DNA from: an uncultured Erysipelotrichaceae bacterium
Lineage (GTDB): Bacteria > Bacillota_I > Bacilli_A > Erysipelotrichales > Erysipelotrichaceae
Reading direction: 5' to 3'
NCBI GenBank assembly: GCA_902775735.1
Contig: CACYNH010000019.1
Coordinates: 1 to 49,672, forward strand
DNA length: 49,672 nt
Numbering within the stretch: position 1 is the stretch's first letter; each line of letters opens with the position of its first letter. A model generated the notes under the pieces. The model was given only the letters and a program-made list of their open reading frames with translations, did no database searches and was not told where the DNA came from. The translations under genes and the position numbers were made by a program. Of this stretch, positions 15,241 through 25,291 are shown piece by piece.

Positions 15241-15785
15241 GAAGACTGAATCTGCCTCTTTCTGAAGAAGAAAGAATGAGCCTCAAAGCAGGCGATGCGG
15301 TATTGTTATGCGGAGAGATTTACACAGCCCGCGACGCCGCCCATAAAAAAATGCATGAAGCGCTTGCAAGGGGAGAAGAGCTTCCCTTCAATATTGAAAA
15401 CGCTGTAATCTACTACGTCGGCCCGACCCCTGCCCATGGAGGTCTTGCGATCGGTTCGGCCGGTCCGACCACGTCCGGCCGGATGGATCCCTACACGCCT
15501 GAGCTGATTGAGCTTGGCTTGCGCGGGATGATCGGCAAGGGAAGAAGAAACGAAGCGGTCAAAGAAGCAGTGAAGAAATACAAAGCGGTTTATTTTGTGG
15601 CGGTCGGCGGCGCCGGCGCCCTGCTTTCCCACAGCATCATCAAGCGGGAACCGGTGGCCTATGAGGAACTGCTCGCCGAAGCGGTCACAAAGCTGACCGT
15701 GAAGGATTTCCCGTGCTTTGTCGGCATCGACTGCGAAGGAAACGATATCTATGATCTTGATGAGCGCGTGCCTGGCCGGGATTGA
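15237..15785 (+). CDS. fumarate hydratase (class I), beta subunit
   Basis: About 182 residues, the usual length of the separate beta subunit. Recognisable are LLCGEIYTARDAAHKK near residue 22, YYVGPTPA near 60, GPTTSGRMDPYTPEL near 78 and VGGAGALL. It pairs with the alpha subunit to form the active site. It starts at ATG 15237 inside the alpha stop. The last 35 bases overlap the next gene in a different frame, which points to a compact operon. Confidence 0.92.
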   Translation: MRRLNLPLSEEERMSLKAGDAVLLCGEIYTARDAAHKKMHEALARGEELPFNIENAVIYYVGPTPAHGGLAIGSAGPTTSGRMDPYTPELIELGLRGMIGKGRRNEAVKEAVKKYKAVYFVAVGGAGALLSHSIIKREPVAYEELLAEAVTKLTVKDFPCFVGIDCEGNDIYDLDERVPGRD

Positions 15786-16188
15786 CTGCAAATACAACGG
15801 CGGCAATAACGAAATCCCGCAGCTGAAAGCTCTCTATGAGAAAGGGGAGGCGGTTCTTGTGTGCCCGGAAGTGATGGGCGGGCTGCCGACGCCGCGATTA
15901 TCAAGTGAGATTCAGGGAAATAGGGTTTATAATACTGCCGGTGAAGATGTGACCGCATACTTTGTCAAAGGGGCTGAGGAATCCCTGCGCATCGCCCGTC
16001 AGAACGGCTGCACGCTTGCCGTGTTAAAGGCAAACAGCCCTTCCTGCGGGGCAGGTCAGGTCTATGACGGCACATTCAGCCATACGAAAATCCAGGGCGA
16101 CGGCATATTCGCCGCCCTGTGCAGAAAAGAAGGAATCACCTGTCTTACCGAACTGGAATATCTTGAAAGGATGGATAAGAAACTATGA
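15751..16188 (+). CDS. DUF523 domain-containing protein
   Basis: About 145 residues. The family start MSACLAGIDCKYNGG is seen, followed by LVCPEVMGGLPTPR and VLKANSPSCGAGQVYDG. Several conserved cysteines (ACLAG.DC, CPE, SCG) suggest metal or cluster binding or redox chemistry; the function of the family is unknown to me. ATG 15751 has GAAGGAA upstream and overlaps fumB; ATG 15760 is the alternative. It overlaps malic enzyme by ATGA. Confidence 0.85.
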   Translation: MILMSACLAGIDCKYNGGNNEIPQLKALYEKGEAVLVCPEVMGGLPTPRLSSEIQGNRVYNTAGEDVTAYFVKGAEESLRIARQNGCTLAVLKANSPSCGAGQVYDGTFSHTKIQGDGIFAALCRKEGITCLTELEYLERMDKKL

Positions 16189-17363
16189 GTCTTTATGATG
16201 AATCCCTTAAGCTTCACGAAGAATACAAAGGCAAACTGAAGGTTGAATCAAAGGTTCCCTGCGCGGACGCACATGATCTTTCCCTTGCCTACACGCCCGG
16301 CGTTGCCCAGCCCTGTCTTGAAATCGCGAAGGATCCCGAAAACTCCTACCGCTATACCGGCAGGGGAAACACGGTCGCGGTTGTGACCGACGGCACTGCC
16401 GTTCTCGGTCTTGGCGACATCGGTCCCGCCGCCGCTCTTCCGGTCATGGAAGGCAAAGCGCTTTTAATGAAGAGATTCGCGGGTCTTGACGCATGGCCGG
16501 TCTGCCTTGACACAAAGGATCCCGATGAAATCGTCGCGATATGCAAGGCCATCGCTCCGGGCATCGGCGCCATCAACCTTGAGGATATCTCCGCTCCAAG
16601 ATGCGTCGATATCGAAAGAAGACTGATTAAGGAACTGGATATTCCGGTTTTCCATGACGACCAGCACGGCACCGCGATTGTTGTTCTGGCGGCGCTCATC
16701 AACTGCATGAAGCTGAAGAAGACAAAGCCTGAAGACATGAAGGTCGTCATCTCCGGCTGCGGCGCTGCCGGCTCCTCAATCATCCGCCTGCTTTACAGCT
16801 ATGGCTTTACAAGAATCTACGCCTTTGACATCGACGGCTGCGTTGAACCCTCACAGGCGGAGAATTATAATGATCTCAAGAAAGAGCTTCTGAACTATGT
16901 CAATAAAGACGGCGTTCACTACGCTTCTCTGGCCGAAGGCCTCAAAGGGGCGGACATCTTTGTCGGCGTCAGCGCGCCGCGCTTAGTCACAAAGGAAATG
17001 GTTGAAACAATGAATCCGGGCTGTGTCGTTTTTCCGATGGCCAATCCGGAACCCGAAATCACCTACGCCGAAGCGAAGGCAGCCGGCGCTTATATCGTCG
17101 GTACCGGCCGCAGCGACAACCCCAACCAGGTCAACAACATCCTCGCCTTCCCGGGTCTCTTCAGAGGCGCCCTTGACGCCAAAGCGACAAAGATCACCGA
17201 ATCCATGAAGATCGCCTGCTCAAAGGCAATCGCCTCACTGGTAAGCGAAGAGGAACTCTCGCCGGATCATATCATCGTCTCCGCCTTTGATGAGCGGGTC
17301 GTGCCGGCAGTGGCGAAAGCGGTCGGCGAGTGCGCAAGAGCCGACGGCGTCATCAGAAAATAA
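16185..17363 (+). CDS. NAD(P)-dependent malic enzyme
   Basis: A 392-residue enzyme converting malate to pyruvate and CO2 while reducing NAD(P). Motifs: SLAYTPGVAQPC near residue 33, GNTVAVVTDGTAVLGLGD near 62, NLEDISAPRC near 130, FHDDQHGTA near 155, and the dinucleotide-binding SGCGAAGSS near 190. The length is that of short bacterial malic enzymes without the phosphotransacetylase domain. It lies in an operon with fumarase, so fumarate can be taken through malate to pyruvate. Confidence 0.95.
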   Translation: MSLYDESLKLHEEYKGKLKVESKVPCADAHDLSLAYTPGVAQPCLEIAKDPENSYRYTGRGNTVAVVTDGTAVLGLGDIGPAAALPVMEGKALLMKRFAGLDAWPVCLDTKDPDEIVAICKAIAPGIGAINLEDISAPRCVDIERRLIKELDIPVFHDDQHGTAIVVLAALINCMKLKKTKPEDMKVVISGCGAAGSSIIRLLYSYGFTRIYAFDIDGCVEPSQAENYNDLKKELLNYVNKDGVHYASLAEGLKGADIFVGVSAPRLVTKEMVETMNPGCVVFPMANPEPEITYAEAKAAGAYIVGTGRSDNPNQVNNILAFPGLFRGALDAKATKITESMKIACSKAIASLVSEEELSPDHIIVSAFDERVVPAVAKAVGECARADGVIRK

Positions 17364-17378
17364 CAAGGAGTAATCACT

Positions 17379-17744
17379 ATGGAAGCAATATCCCACATTC
17401 TTCATCTGACAGTCACCAATGTCGTCAGTGTGGCCAGTCTTGTTCTGGAACTTTTCGGCGCGGTCATTCTGGTCTATACCGGCGTGAAGGGATTCATCCA
17501 GTGGGTCACGCACAAAGAAGAATGTTCCGTTTCTCTGGCGGAAGGCATCGCGATGTGTCTGGAATTCCTGATGGCAGGCGAAGTCCTGCACACGATCCTG
17601 GCCGAAGAGATTTCGGATCTTGTGATCCTTGGCGCCCTGGTTGTGCTGCGCGGAATCATGACCTTGGAAATCCATTGGGAAATCAAAAATGAAAAGGCGG
17701 AACTGGCCGCCCATAAGATGCTTGAGGAAGAACATAAGCACTAA
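17379..17744 (+). CDS. DUF1622 family membrane protein
   Basis: A 121-residue protein with three hydrophobic segments (VVSVASLVLELFGAVILVYTG, IAMCLEFLMAGEVLHTIL and DLVILGALVVLRGIMTLE) and a charged, His-rich end (EEEHKH). The E-G and LEF.LA.E pattern matches DUF1622, of unknown function. AAGGAG lies seven bases before the ATG. It ends the fumarase-malic enzyme operon, 15 bases after malic enzyme. Confidence 0.82.
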   Translation: MEAISHILHLTVTNVVSVASLVLELFGAVILVYTGVKGFIQWVTHKEECSVSLAEGIAMCLEFLMAGEVLHTILAEEISDLVILGALVVLRGIMTLEIHWEIKNEKAELAAHKMLEEEHKH

Positions 17745-17748
17745 ACAG

Positions 17749-17783
17749 AAATCCTGCGGATACTGACCCGCAGGATTTTCTTT
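17749..17783. terminator. terminator after the fumarase operon
   Basis: AAATCCTGCGG pairs with CCGCAGGATTTT, followed by CTTTT on the plus strand. It also lies directly behind the converging rlmA-like gene and could serve both. Confidence 0.8.
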
Positions 17784-18553
17784 TATGCGTTTTTGCGGTA
17801 GACCCGGATGATGAATTCCGCAGTGACGTTCAGTTCCGGCGTTTCATAGAGCCGCTTCCGGTCCGCTTCGCCTGTCCGCCAGACATAAGGCGTCATCATG
17901 AAGAGATTTCTGATCTGCTCATTGGAAAGATCCATCACTTCAGAAAGCTTTTCACTGTGAATCAGCTCAAGCTGCGTATCGAGCTCTTCCGGTGTGTTTT
18001 CATAAGGATGTTCATAAAGAACCTCCTTCATTTCAAACAGATGCCTTTCGCCGGGCGTCACAAAGATGAAGATGCCTGAAGGCTTTAAGATCCGGAAAAT
18101 TTCCTCTTTGGCATGGGGCGCGAAGCAGGTCACAGCAGTGTCGCAGGATTCATCGGGAAGGGGAAGATGAAAGATGGAAGCGACCGTATAGAAACCTTCC
18201 CTGTCTTTTTTTGCCGCATGCTTTAAAGCGTCCCTGGAAAGATCAAAGCCATACCGTTCCTCCGCTTTGAAGGCGCCTGTATAATAGCCTTCCCCGCAGC
18301 CTAAATCTGCCAGGACATGGCTGCCTTCAGTCAGCTCAGAAAGACGGTTTCTTAAAAATGTGTAGCCGCCGCTTTCCAGAAAGGCGGTTCTTGCCTTCAC
18401 CATGGCCGCGTCATCGCCATGGACTTTTTTATTGGAGACAAGCAGGTTCAGATATCCGCTTTTGGCATAGTCAAAATGATGGTTGTTTTCACAGACCGCT
18501 TCTTTGTTTTCTTTGCGCAGAGGCTCAGCGCAGACAGGACAGATCAGTTTCAT
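17783..18553 (-). CDS. 23S rRNA (guanine-N1)-methyltransferase, RlmA-like
   Basis: A 256-residue SAM-dependent methyltransferase. The N-terminal zinc site is visible as CPVC, then C and HHF (residues 5-27), followed by the family-typical KSGYLNLL. The Rossmann motif DLGCGEGYY is near residue 82 and CFAPHAKEE near 145. The family modifies G745 or G748 in 23S rRNA helix 35; which of the two cannot be told. It faces the TetR gene across a short gap. Confidence 0.85.
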   Translation of the reverse strand: MKLICPVCAEPLRKENKEAVCENNHHFDYAKSGYLNLLVSNKKVHGDDAAMVKARTAFLESGGYTFLRNRLSELTEGSHVLADLGCGEGYYTGAFKAEERYGFDLSRDALKHAAKKDREGFYTVASIFHLPLPDESCDTAVTCFAPHAKEEIFRILKPSGIFIFVTPGERHLFEMKEVLYEHPYENTPEELDTQLELIHSEKLSEVMDLSNEQIRNLFMMTPYVWRTGEADRKRLYETPELNVTAEFIIRVYRKNA

Positions 18554-18576
18554 AATTTAAGTATAGCACCGCGGTA

Positions 18577-18605
18577 TTGACTGACGGTCAGTCGGGATAT
18601 ATCAT
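18577..18605 (+). promoter_or_regulatory. promoter and TetR-type operator
   Basis: TTGACT (18577-18582), 17 bases, TATCAT (18600-18605). A perfect palindrome, GACTGAC-G-GTCAGTC (18579-18593), overlaps the -35 box and spacer, the typical place and shape of an autoregulatory TetR-family operator. A close relative of this site lies at 47653-47669. Confidence 0.8.
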
Positions 18606-18626
18606 ATACATGTCGGAGGTGATATT

Positions 18627-19193
18627 GTGGCGGATAACAGAGACAGTGAAGAGCGCCGGAATGAATTTGTCGACGCTGCCGAAAAACTGTTTAAGGAAAA
18701 CGGGATTGTTGATACAACAATCAGCGCGATCGTCAAGGAAATGGATGTGGCCAAAGGTCTCTTCTATTACTATTTCAAGTCAAAGGATGACGTGATTGAC
18801 GCGATCAGCGAAAAATATAACGAAGTGTTCAATGAAATGATGAATGCCTCAATGGAGGAGAAGAGCGATTATGAAGGCAGGCTCCACCAGTTTGTCGAAA
18901 ACACCGTTCTCTCATTCCGGGATCTTGACAACAAGCTCTCCCCGCAGGAGGACGTCGATCTTTCCGCACTGAGCATGCGTTCCATTGAAGAAGCCAAATC
19001 CAACGCAATCGCCGCTCTTGTGTCGCTCTTTGAAGAGGGCAACGAGAATGACGAGCTGATGCTGGAACATCCCAAGTATTACGCGGATATTCTGATCAGC
19101 GGCATCATCGAACTGGTGCAGCAGAAGGAAGCCGCGGACGATGAAATCAGAGAGATTATTTTGGACCTGATTGAAAGGGCCGGAAAGGATTAA
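18627..19193 (+). CDS. TetR/AcrR-family transcriptional regulator
   Basis: A 188-residue repressor starting at GTG with GGAGGTGAT upstream. The N-terminal helix-turn-helix reads AAEKLFKENGIVDTTISAIV, then KGLFYYYFKSKDDVIDAI, as in most TetR proteins. The C-terminal ligand domain is acidic and not assignable. It very probably represses itself through the palindrome in its promoter. The next gene, five bases downstream, is a small coiled-coil protein in the same operon. No membrane transporter is adjacent, unlike many TetR loci. Confidence 0.92.
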   Translation: MADNRDSEERRNEFVDAAEKLFKENGIVDTTISAIVKEMDVAKGLFYYYFKSKDDVIDAISEKYNEVFNEMMNASMEEKSDYEGRLHQFVENTVLSFRDLDNKLSPQEDVDLSALSMRSIEEAKSNAIAALVSLFEEGNENDELMLEHPKYYADILISGIIELVQQKEAADDEIREIILDLIERAGKD

Positions 19194-19197
19194 AAAC

Positions 19198-19503
19198 ATG
19201 AGTGAAGATTTCAACAGCAAGGTCAATGAGTTTGTCGAAAAAGCTTCAAAAACCATCGAAGAGGGCGGAAAGACACTGCTTTCCCGTCTCGACATCGAAA
19301 AGCAGAAGGCCGAAATCAGGGCTGAAATCGGCCATACATCCAGAGAACTGACCAAAGCTTACGAAAAGCTCGGCCGCGCTTTCTATGATTCAAAGGAAAG
19401 CGGAAAAGCGTTCAAGGATGACTACAACACGATTGAGCTGATCCGCTCCAAGGAAAGGGCGATCGAACTGCTCAACGAAAAACTCGACCAGCTTGAAAAG
19501 TAA
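19198..19503 (+). CDS. small coiled-coil protein of unknown function
   Basis: 101 residues, highly charged and helical throughout: KVNEFVEKASKTIEEGGKTL, then a long heptad-like stretch containing HTSRELTKAYEKLGRAFYDS and a final ERAIELLNEKLDQLEK. No signal peptide, cysteine or membrane segment. This resembles the N-terminal helical part of small zinc-ribbon proteins in Firmicutes, but without the ribbon. It is co-transcribed with the TetR gene, so it may be part of the response that gene controls. Confidence 0.75.
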   Translation: MSEDFNSKVNEFVEKASKTIEEGGKTLLSRLDIEKQKAEIRAEIGHTSRELTKAYEKLGRAFYDSKESGKAFKDDYNTIELIRSKERAIELLNEKLDQLEK

Positions 19504-19512
19504 TTCCCAAGC

Positions 19513-19540
19513 GGCAGCCCATGGCTGCCTTTCTTCTGCT
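19513..19540 (+). terminator. terminator of the tetR operon
   Basis: GGCAGCC-CAT-GGCTGCC followed by TTTCTTCT. Confidence 0.75.
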
Positions 19541-19567
19541 ATAGTAGAAAAAAACAAAGGAGTTATC

Positions 19568-20017
19568 ATGAGAGAGATTTCAACCAGTGTACAGATTGTT
19601 CTGTCCCAGCACTGCAACGGCAATGCCATTCCCCGTCTGTTCGGCGGCCAGCTGATGGCATGGATCGACGTCATCGGGGCGGTTGCCGCAAGGCGCTACG
19701 CGAACAAGGCTGTCACCACCGCCTGCATCGATTACCTCGGCTTTCTGCGTCCCGCCTATCTCAACGACATCATCGTCCAGGAGGCGTGGGTCACATGGAC
19801 AGGCAACACCTCCATGGAAGTGCGCGTCGATTCCTATGTCGAAAAAGACGGCGCCAGAGAGCTGATCAATACCGCCTATGTCGTCTACGTTGCCCTTGAC
19901 GAAAATGAAAGGCCTTCAAAAGTTCCGCCGTTCTTCCCGCAGGACGAGAAAGAGGAAGCGGAATACGCCGCCGCGGTCGAACGCAAGATCGTGCGCATGC
20001 AGGCAGGCGGACAGTAA
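19568..20017 (+). CDS. acyl-CoA thioesterase, hotdog fold
   Basis: 149 residues, the size of YciA/BACH-type thioesterases. It shows NAIPRLFGGQLMAWIDVIGA near residue 20 (family G-G-LM-WID motif), TACIDYLGFLRP near 50 and VTWTGNTSMEVRVDSYVE near 80. It hydrolyses acyl-CoA to free acid and CoA. AAAGGAG lies five bases before ATG 19568. It is monocistronic between two terminators. Confidence 0.9.
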   Translation: MREISTSVQIVLSQHCNGNAIPRLFGGQLMAWIDVIGAVAARRYANKAVTTACIDYLGFLRPAYLNDIIVQEAWVTWTGNTSMEVRVDSYVEKDGARELINTAYVVYVALDENERPSKVPPFFPQDEKEEAEYAAAVERKIVRMQAGGQ

Positions 20018-20023
20018 CCCTTC

Positions 20024-20046
20024 ACCCGGAATTTCCGGGTTTTTCT
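20024..20046 (+). terminator. terminator after the thioesterase gene
   Basis: ACCCGGAA-T-TTCCGGGT followed by TTTTCT. Confidence 0.85.
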
Positions 20047-20108
20047 CTGCGCAGAAATGAAACAATTTACATTTAAATGAAAACAAATTTCAAAAATCCG
20101 CATATTCT

Positions 20109-20160
20109 GCATGCATGATGATTGACCATGCATGCGGTCAATGCCATAATGTATGCATGC
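20109..20160 (+). promoter_or_regulatory. trp promoter with three ATGCATGC motifs
   Basis: TTGACC (20122-20127), 17 bases and CATAAT (20145-20150) form the promoter. Palindromic GCATGCAT/ATGCATGC motifs lie just upstream of the -35 (20109-20117), directly after it (20128-20135) and directly after the -10 (20153-20160). They look like operator sites for an unidentified regulator, in addition to the T-box. Confidence 0.6.
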
Positions 20161-20162
20161 AA

Positions 20163-20426
20163 ATAAACCGATGAGGCGGAGATAACGGCAGATATGATCT
20201 GTAAGAGAGCCCGGGCAGGTGGGAGCCGGGCAGAAGCACAGTCTGTCAAATGGACCGCTGAGGGCGCAGTCAAAGGGAATTCCCGAGTATTCTGCGACGT
20301 GAAGGAATACGTTAGTTTTCACGGATATGATGGTATCCGGCCAAGAGCGTGCTTCAAAGGCGCGAAACAGGGTGGCACCGCGAATATGATTCGTCCCTGG
20401 CAGACTGATTGTCTGTCAGGTTTTTT
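20163..20426 (+). promoter_or_regulatory. tryptophan T-box leader
   Basis: The T-box sequence CAGGGTGGCACCGCG is at 20368-20382, and the terminator CCTGGCAGAC/GTCTGTCAGG plus TTTTTT at 20396-20426. Stem I has AGAGAG (20204-20209) and a GGTGGGAGCC distal region. The specifier is TGG at 20251-20253, a Trp codon followed by A. Uncharged tRNA-Trp would stabilise the antiterminator and turn on trpCDFBA. Confidence 0.95.
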
Positions 20427-20447
20427 GTTTGATGAAAGGAAAGAAAG

Positions 20448-21245
20448 ATGGCCGATATTCTTGAACAGCTCGCAGCCCATGCACGCAGGAGAGTAACTCT
20501 GGCGAAAGAAAAGATCAGCCACGAACAGATGAAACAGGCGGCATATGCAATGAACCGCGATACCGGATTTCCGTTTTATGAGGCTCTTGCCGAAGAGGGC
20601 ATGTCGTTCATTGCCGAATGTAAGAAGGCGTCTCCCTCCAAAGGCGTGATCGCCAAAGACTTCCCGTATCTGGAAATTGCCCGCGCCTATGAAGAGGCCG
20701 GCGCCTCATGTATCTCCGTTCTGACCGAGCCAAAGTGGTTTCAGGGATCGCTGGAATACCTGAAGGAAATCGCCGCAGATGTAAACATTCCGGTATTGCG
20801 CAAAGACTTCATCGTTGATGAATACATGATCTATGAGGCAAAAACAACCGGCGCTTCAGCGGTTTTACTGATCTGCAGCATCCTCACTGAGGAGCAGCTT
20901 TGCGATTATCTTCAGATTACCCATGAGCTCGGCATGTCGGCTCTTGTCGAGGCCCACGATGAGGAGGAGGTCGCAAAAGCGGTCACTAGCGGGGCGAAGA
21001 TCATCGGCGTCAACAACCGCAACCTGCGCGATTTCACGGTTGATCTCAACAACTCCATCCGCCTGCGGTCACTGGTGCCGCCGGACATTCTGTTTGTGGC
21101 GGAAAGCGGGATCAGAACCCGCAGAGACATTGAAATACTCGAAAATGGAAACATCAGCGGCGTACTGATCGGTGAAACGCTGATGAAGGCACAGAACAAA
21201 AAAGAAATGCTGGAAGAACTGAAAGGAAAGAAGGAAACAGTATGA
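20448..21245 (+). CDS. trpC: indole-3-glycerol phosphate synthase
   Basis: 265 residues; closes the indole ring from CdRP in tryptophan synthesis. The TIM-barrel motifs are clear: [13 protein letters not shown] near residue 53 (catalytic Lys and Glu), [13 protein letters not shown] near 118, VGVNNRNL-like [12 protein letters not shown] near 185, and VAESGI near 212. AAAGGA precedes the ATG. It is the first gene behind the T-box and overlaps trpD by ATGA. Confidence 0.97.
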   Translation: MADILEQLAAHARRRVTLAKEKISHEQMKQAAYAMNRDTGFPFYEALAEEGMSFIAECKKASPSKGVIAKDFPYLEIARAYEEAGASCISVLTEPKWFQGSLEYLKEIAADVNIPVLRKDFIVDEYMIYEAKTTGASAVLLICSILTEEQLCDYLQITHELGMSALVEAHDEEEVAKAVTSGAKIIGVNNRNLRDFTVDLNNSIRLRSLVPPDILFVAESGIRTRRDIEILENGNISGVLIGETLMKAQNKKEMLEELKGKKETV

Positions 21246-22264
21246 TCAAGGAAGCAATCGTCAAAATCGTCTCCAAGGGAGACCTCACTTATGATGAGGC
21301 CTACACCGTCATGAATGAAATCATGTCCGGCGAAACAACGCCCACCCAGAACGCGGCTTTCCTGGCGGCACTCTCAACCAAGTCCACCAAAGCCGAAACC
21401 ATCGCCGAAATTTCCGGCTGCGCCGCCGCCATGCGTGAGCACGCCACACCGGTCGGACATCCGGGAATGGAAGTGCTGGAAATTGTCGGAACAGGCGGCG
21501 ACAACGCCCATTCCTTCAACATTTCCACAACCGCCGCTTTCATTATCGCGGCTTCCGGCATTAAGGTTGCCAAACACGGCAACCGCGCCGCTTCTTCTCT
21601 TTCCGGCACCGCCGACGTCCAGGAGGCTTTGGGCGTCAATATCCGCCAGGATCCTGACAAGGCCAGGGAACTGCTTGAAAAGACCGGCCTGTGCTTCTTC
21701 TTTGCCCAGCAGTATCACGCCGCGATGAAATATGTCGGCGCCATCCGCCGCGAGCTTGGCTTCAGAACCGTCTTCAATATCCTCGGTCCGCTGACCAACC
21801 CGGCCAAACCGGAATACTTTGTTTTGGGCGTCTATGATGAATATCTTGCCGAACCCATCGCCAAGGTTCTTGACAAACTCGGCGTCAAGCGCGCCTTTGT
21901 CGTCTATGGCCAGGAAAAGCTTGATGAAATCTCCTCGTGTTCCGACACGACAGTCTGCGAACTGAAGGACGGCTACTACCGCACCTTCACAATCACCCCT
22001 GAGCAGTTCGGCTTCGCAAGAGGAACCAAGGATGAACTCAAAGGCGGCACGCCGGAAGAAAACGCCGGAATCACAAGAGGCATCCTCAAGGGAGAGATTC
22101 ATGGCACAAAACGCAATACTGTCCTGATGAACGCCGGCGCTGCCATCTATGTGGCAGGTCAGGCTGATTCCTTGGAGGAAGGCGTCAGGAAAGCCGGGGA
22201 GATCCTGGACAGCAGCAGGGCATATCAGCTGATGGAAGACTATATCCGTCTGTCCAACGCATGA
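21242..22264 (+). CDS. trpD: anthranilate phosphoribosyltransferase
   Basis: 340 residues; joins anthranilate and PRPP. Family motifs: [18 protein letters not shown] near residue 80 (PRPP loop), [21 protein letters not shown] near 105, and [11 protein letters not shown] near 178. No TrpG amidotransferase domain is fused. Overlaps both neighbours by ATGA, as expected in a coupled operon. Confidence 0.97.
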   Translation: MIKEAIVKIVSKGDLTYDEAYTVMNEIMSGETTPTQNAAFLAALSTKSTKAETIAEISGCAAAMREHATPVGHPGMEVLEIVGTGGDNAHSFNISTTAAFIIAASGIKVAKHGNRAASSLSGTADVQEALGVNIRQDPDKARELLEKTGLCFFFAQQYHAAMKYVGAIRRELGFRTVFNILGPLTNPAKPEYFVLGVYDEYLAEPIAKVLDKLGVKRAFVVYGQEKLDEISSCSDTTVCELKDGYYRTFTITPEQFGFARGTKDELKGGTPEENAGITRGILKGEIHGTKRNTVLMNAGAAIYVAGQADSLEEGVRKAGEILDSSRAYQLMEDYIRLSNA

Positions 22265-22866
22265 GCAAAGTCAAGATCTGCGGCCTGCGCCGCATTGAGG
22301 ATATTGAATTCATCAACATGTACCGTCCCGACGCCTGCGGCTTCATTCTTTCAAAGCCCTTTAAAAGATATGTGGACAAAGAACAGCTTCGTAAGATGAG
22401 GCAAAGCCTCAATCCTTCCGTCAAAGCCTTCGGGGTGTTTGTCAATGAGCCGCTTTCATACATCTCTGAATATGTGGAGGAAGGGCTGATCGGCGCTGTG
22501 CAGCTTCATGGCGAAGAGGATGACAGTTACATTCAGGAACTCAAAAACAGATATCCTTCGCTGACCGTGATGAAGGCTTTTACAGTTACGTCGCGTGAGG
22601 TTCTTGCGCAGGCGGAAAAAAGCAGCGCTGACATCATTCTTCTGGATTCGGGAAAAGGAACCGGCAGAACGTTCAGCTGGCAGCTGCTGCAGGGTTTTCA
22701 AAGGCCGTATGTACTGGCCGGCGGGCTGAATCCTGACAATGTGCAGGAAGCGGTCAGAACACTGAACCCCCTGGGCGTCGATACCAGCTCAGGCGTGGAA
22801 ACAGAAGGATTCAAAGACAGAGAAAAAATCAGGCTCTTCATTGAAAGAGCCGGAAAGGAAATCTGA
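22261..22866 (+). CDS. trpF: phosphoribosylanthranilate isomerase
   Basis: 201 residues; converts PRA to Cd[11 protein letters not shown] at the start holds the catalytic Cys, GFILS lies near residue 27, QLHGEED near 80, and [10 protein letters not shown] and GVDTSSGVE near the end. It is separate from trpC, as in most Firmicutes. Confidence 0.96.
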   Translation: MSKVKICGLRRIEDIEFINMYRPDACGFILSKPFKRYVDKEQLRKMRQSLNPSVKAFGVFVNEPLSYISEYVEEGLIGAVQLHGEEDDSYIQELKNRYPSLTVMKAFTVTSREVLAQAEKSSADIILLDSGKGTGRTFSWQLLQGFQRPYVLAGGLNPDNVQEAVRTLNPLGVDTSSGVETEGFKDREKIRLFIERAGKEI

Positions 22867-22868
22867 TC

Positions 22869-24055
<1,187 letters not shown>

Positions 24056-24059
<4 letters not shown>

Positions 24060-24835
24060 GCAGAATCCGTGAAGCTTTTGAAAAACATAAAGCATTCATT
24101 CCTTTCATCACCTGCGGAGATCCCGACCTTGAAACAACCGCGGAAGTCGTAAAGGCGATGGTTCAGAGCGGTGCCGACCTGATTGAGCTTGGCATTCCGT
24201 TCTCCGATCCTACGGCCGAAGGACCGGTGATCCAGGAAGCGGACAACCGTGCCCTCAAAGGCGGCGTCAATACGGAAAAGGTTCTCGCTTTCGCCAGGGA
24301 ACTGCGGAAAGACGTCAGTGTGCCGATGGTGTTTATGACCTATGCCAATGTTGTCTATTCCTATGGCGCTGAAAAGTTCCTCTCCGCCGCAAGAGATGCG
24401 GAAATCGACGGCCTGATCCTGCCGGATGTGCCCTTTGAGGAAAAAGAGGAATTCGCATCCCTGTGTGAAGAATACGGCATTGATCTGATTTCCATGATTG
24501 CCCCGACTTCAAAAGAGCGGATCCGCATGATCGCAAAAGAGGCCAAAGGCTTTCTCTATGTCGTCTCTTCGCTCGGCGTCACCGGCGTGCGCAGTGAAAT
24601 CACAACCGATATCGGTTCTCTGATCAAAGAAGTCAGAGCTGTGACCGATGTGCCGTGCGCCGTGGGTTTCGGCATTTCCACGCCGGCTCAGGCCGCAAAA
24701 ATGGCATCGGTGTCCGACGGGGCAATCGTCGGCAGCGCCATTGTCCGCATCATTGCGAAAGAGGGAAGAAACAGCGCGGAGCCGGTCGCTTCCTTTGTCA
24801 AAGACATGTGTGAAGCGGTACATCAGGCTGACTGA
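24056..24835 (+). CDS. trpA: tryptophan synthase alpha chain
   Basis: 259 residues; splits indole-3-glycerol phosphate to indole. [10 protein letters not shown] near residue 17, [17 protein letters not shown] near 44 with the catalytic Glu and Asp region, and [11 protein letters not shown] near 175 are the family motifs. Last gene of the operon; a terminator follows 15 bases after the stop. Confidence 0.97.
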
Positions 24836-24850
24836 ACAGGGTATAATGAA

Positions 24851-24883
24851 CATGCCGGCGGAAGAAAAGGCCGGCATGTTTTT
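24851..24883 (+). terminator. terminator of the trp operon
   Basis: CATGCCGGC pairs with GCCGGCATG, followed by TTTTT. A TATAAT at 24842-24847 lies just before it without a good -35, so the hairpin may also sit in the leader of the next gene. Confidence 0.85.
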
Positions 24884-24896
24884 ATGGAGGTCACTG

Positions 24897-25241
24897 ATGG
24901 CAAAACTGGAAAGACATTTAAAAGCGGACATCGGAACACTGCTGGGATATCTGGATCATCAGATTCTCAGCGGCAGTATTTCCGCCTCGCTGGAAGACAG
25001 CAGCTCGTTTCGCTGCGATGGTTTCAGGTGCGAAGTGCGTGTCTATGAGCGCTTCTCATGGCTTGGCGGCAACCGCCTTTCCCTCAGCATCACCGTACTT
25101 GGCACACCCGAAGGCACCGTTCATCTTTCGGCGATCGCTTCCGGCGGTTCGCAGGCGATGTTCTATAAGATCAATACATTGGGTGAGGAGAACTTCCTTG
25201 AGGAGTTCAGAAGAATCCTCGACAGCTATCAGAACTATTGA
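24897..25241 (+). CDS. DUF6054 family protein
   Basis: 114 residues from ATG 24897 with GGAGG upstream. It shows SGSISASLEDSSSFRCDG, VRVYERFSWLGGNRLSLSIT and SAIASGGSQAMFYKINTLGE, the run I associate with DUF6054. No signal peptide, membrane segment or catalytic motif. The function is unknown. Confidence 0.75.
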   Translation: MAKLERHLKADIGTLLGYLDHQILSGSISASLEDSSSFRCDGFRCEVRVYERFSWLGGNRLSLSITVLGTPEGTVHLSAIASGGSQAMFYKINTLGEENFLEEFRRILDSYQNY

Positions 25242-25243
25242 AA

Positions 25244-25276
25244 AACAGCGGCTCTTCAATGAACCGCTGTTTTTAA
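25244..25276. terminator. terminator between converging genes
   Basis: AAAACAGCGG and CCGCTGTTTTT pair across a twelve-base loop. The A and T flanks let it work in both directions, for the DUF6054 gene and capA. Confidence 0.85.
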
Positions 25277-25291
25277 AAGGACTGCAGTTTT

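Noticed and set aside
20109..20160. CRISPR-like repeats
   Set aside because: Only three 8-base palindromes with unequal spacing around a promoter; no repeat-spacer structure or cas genes.
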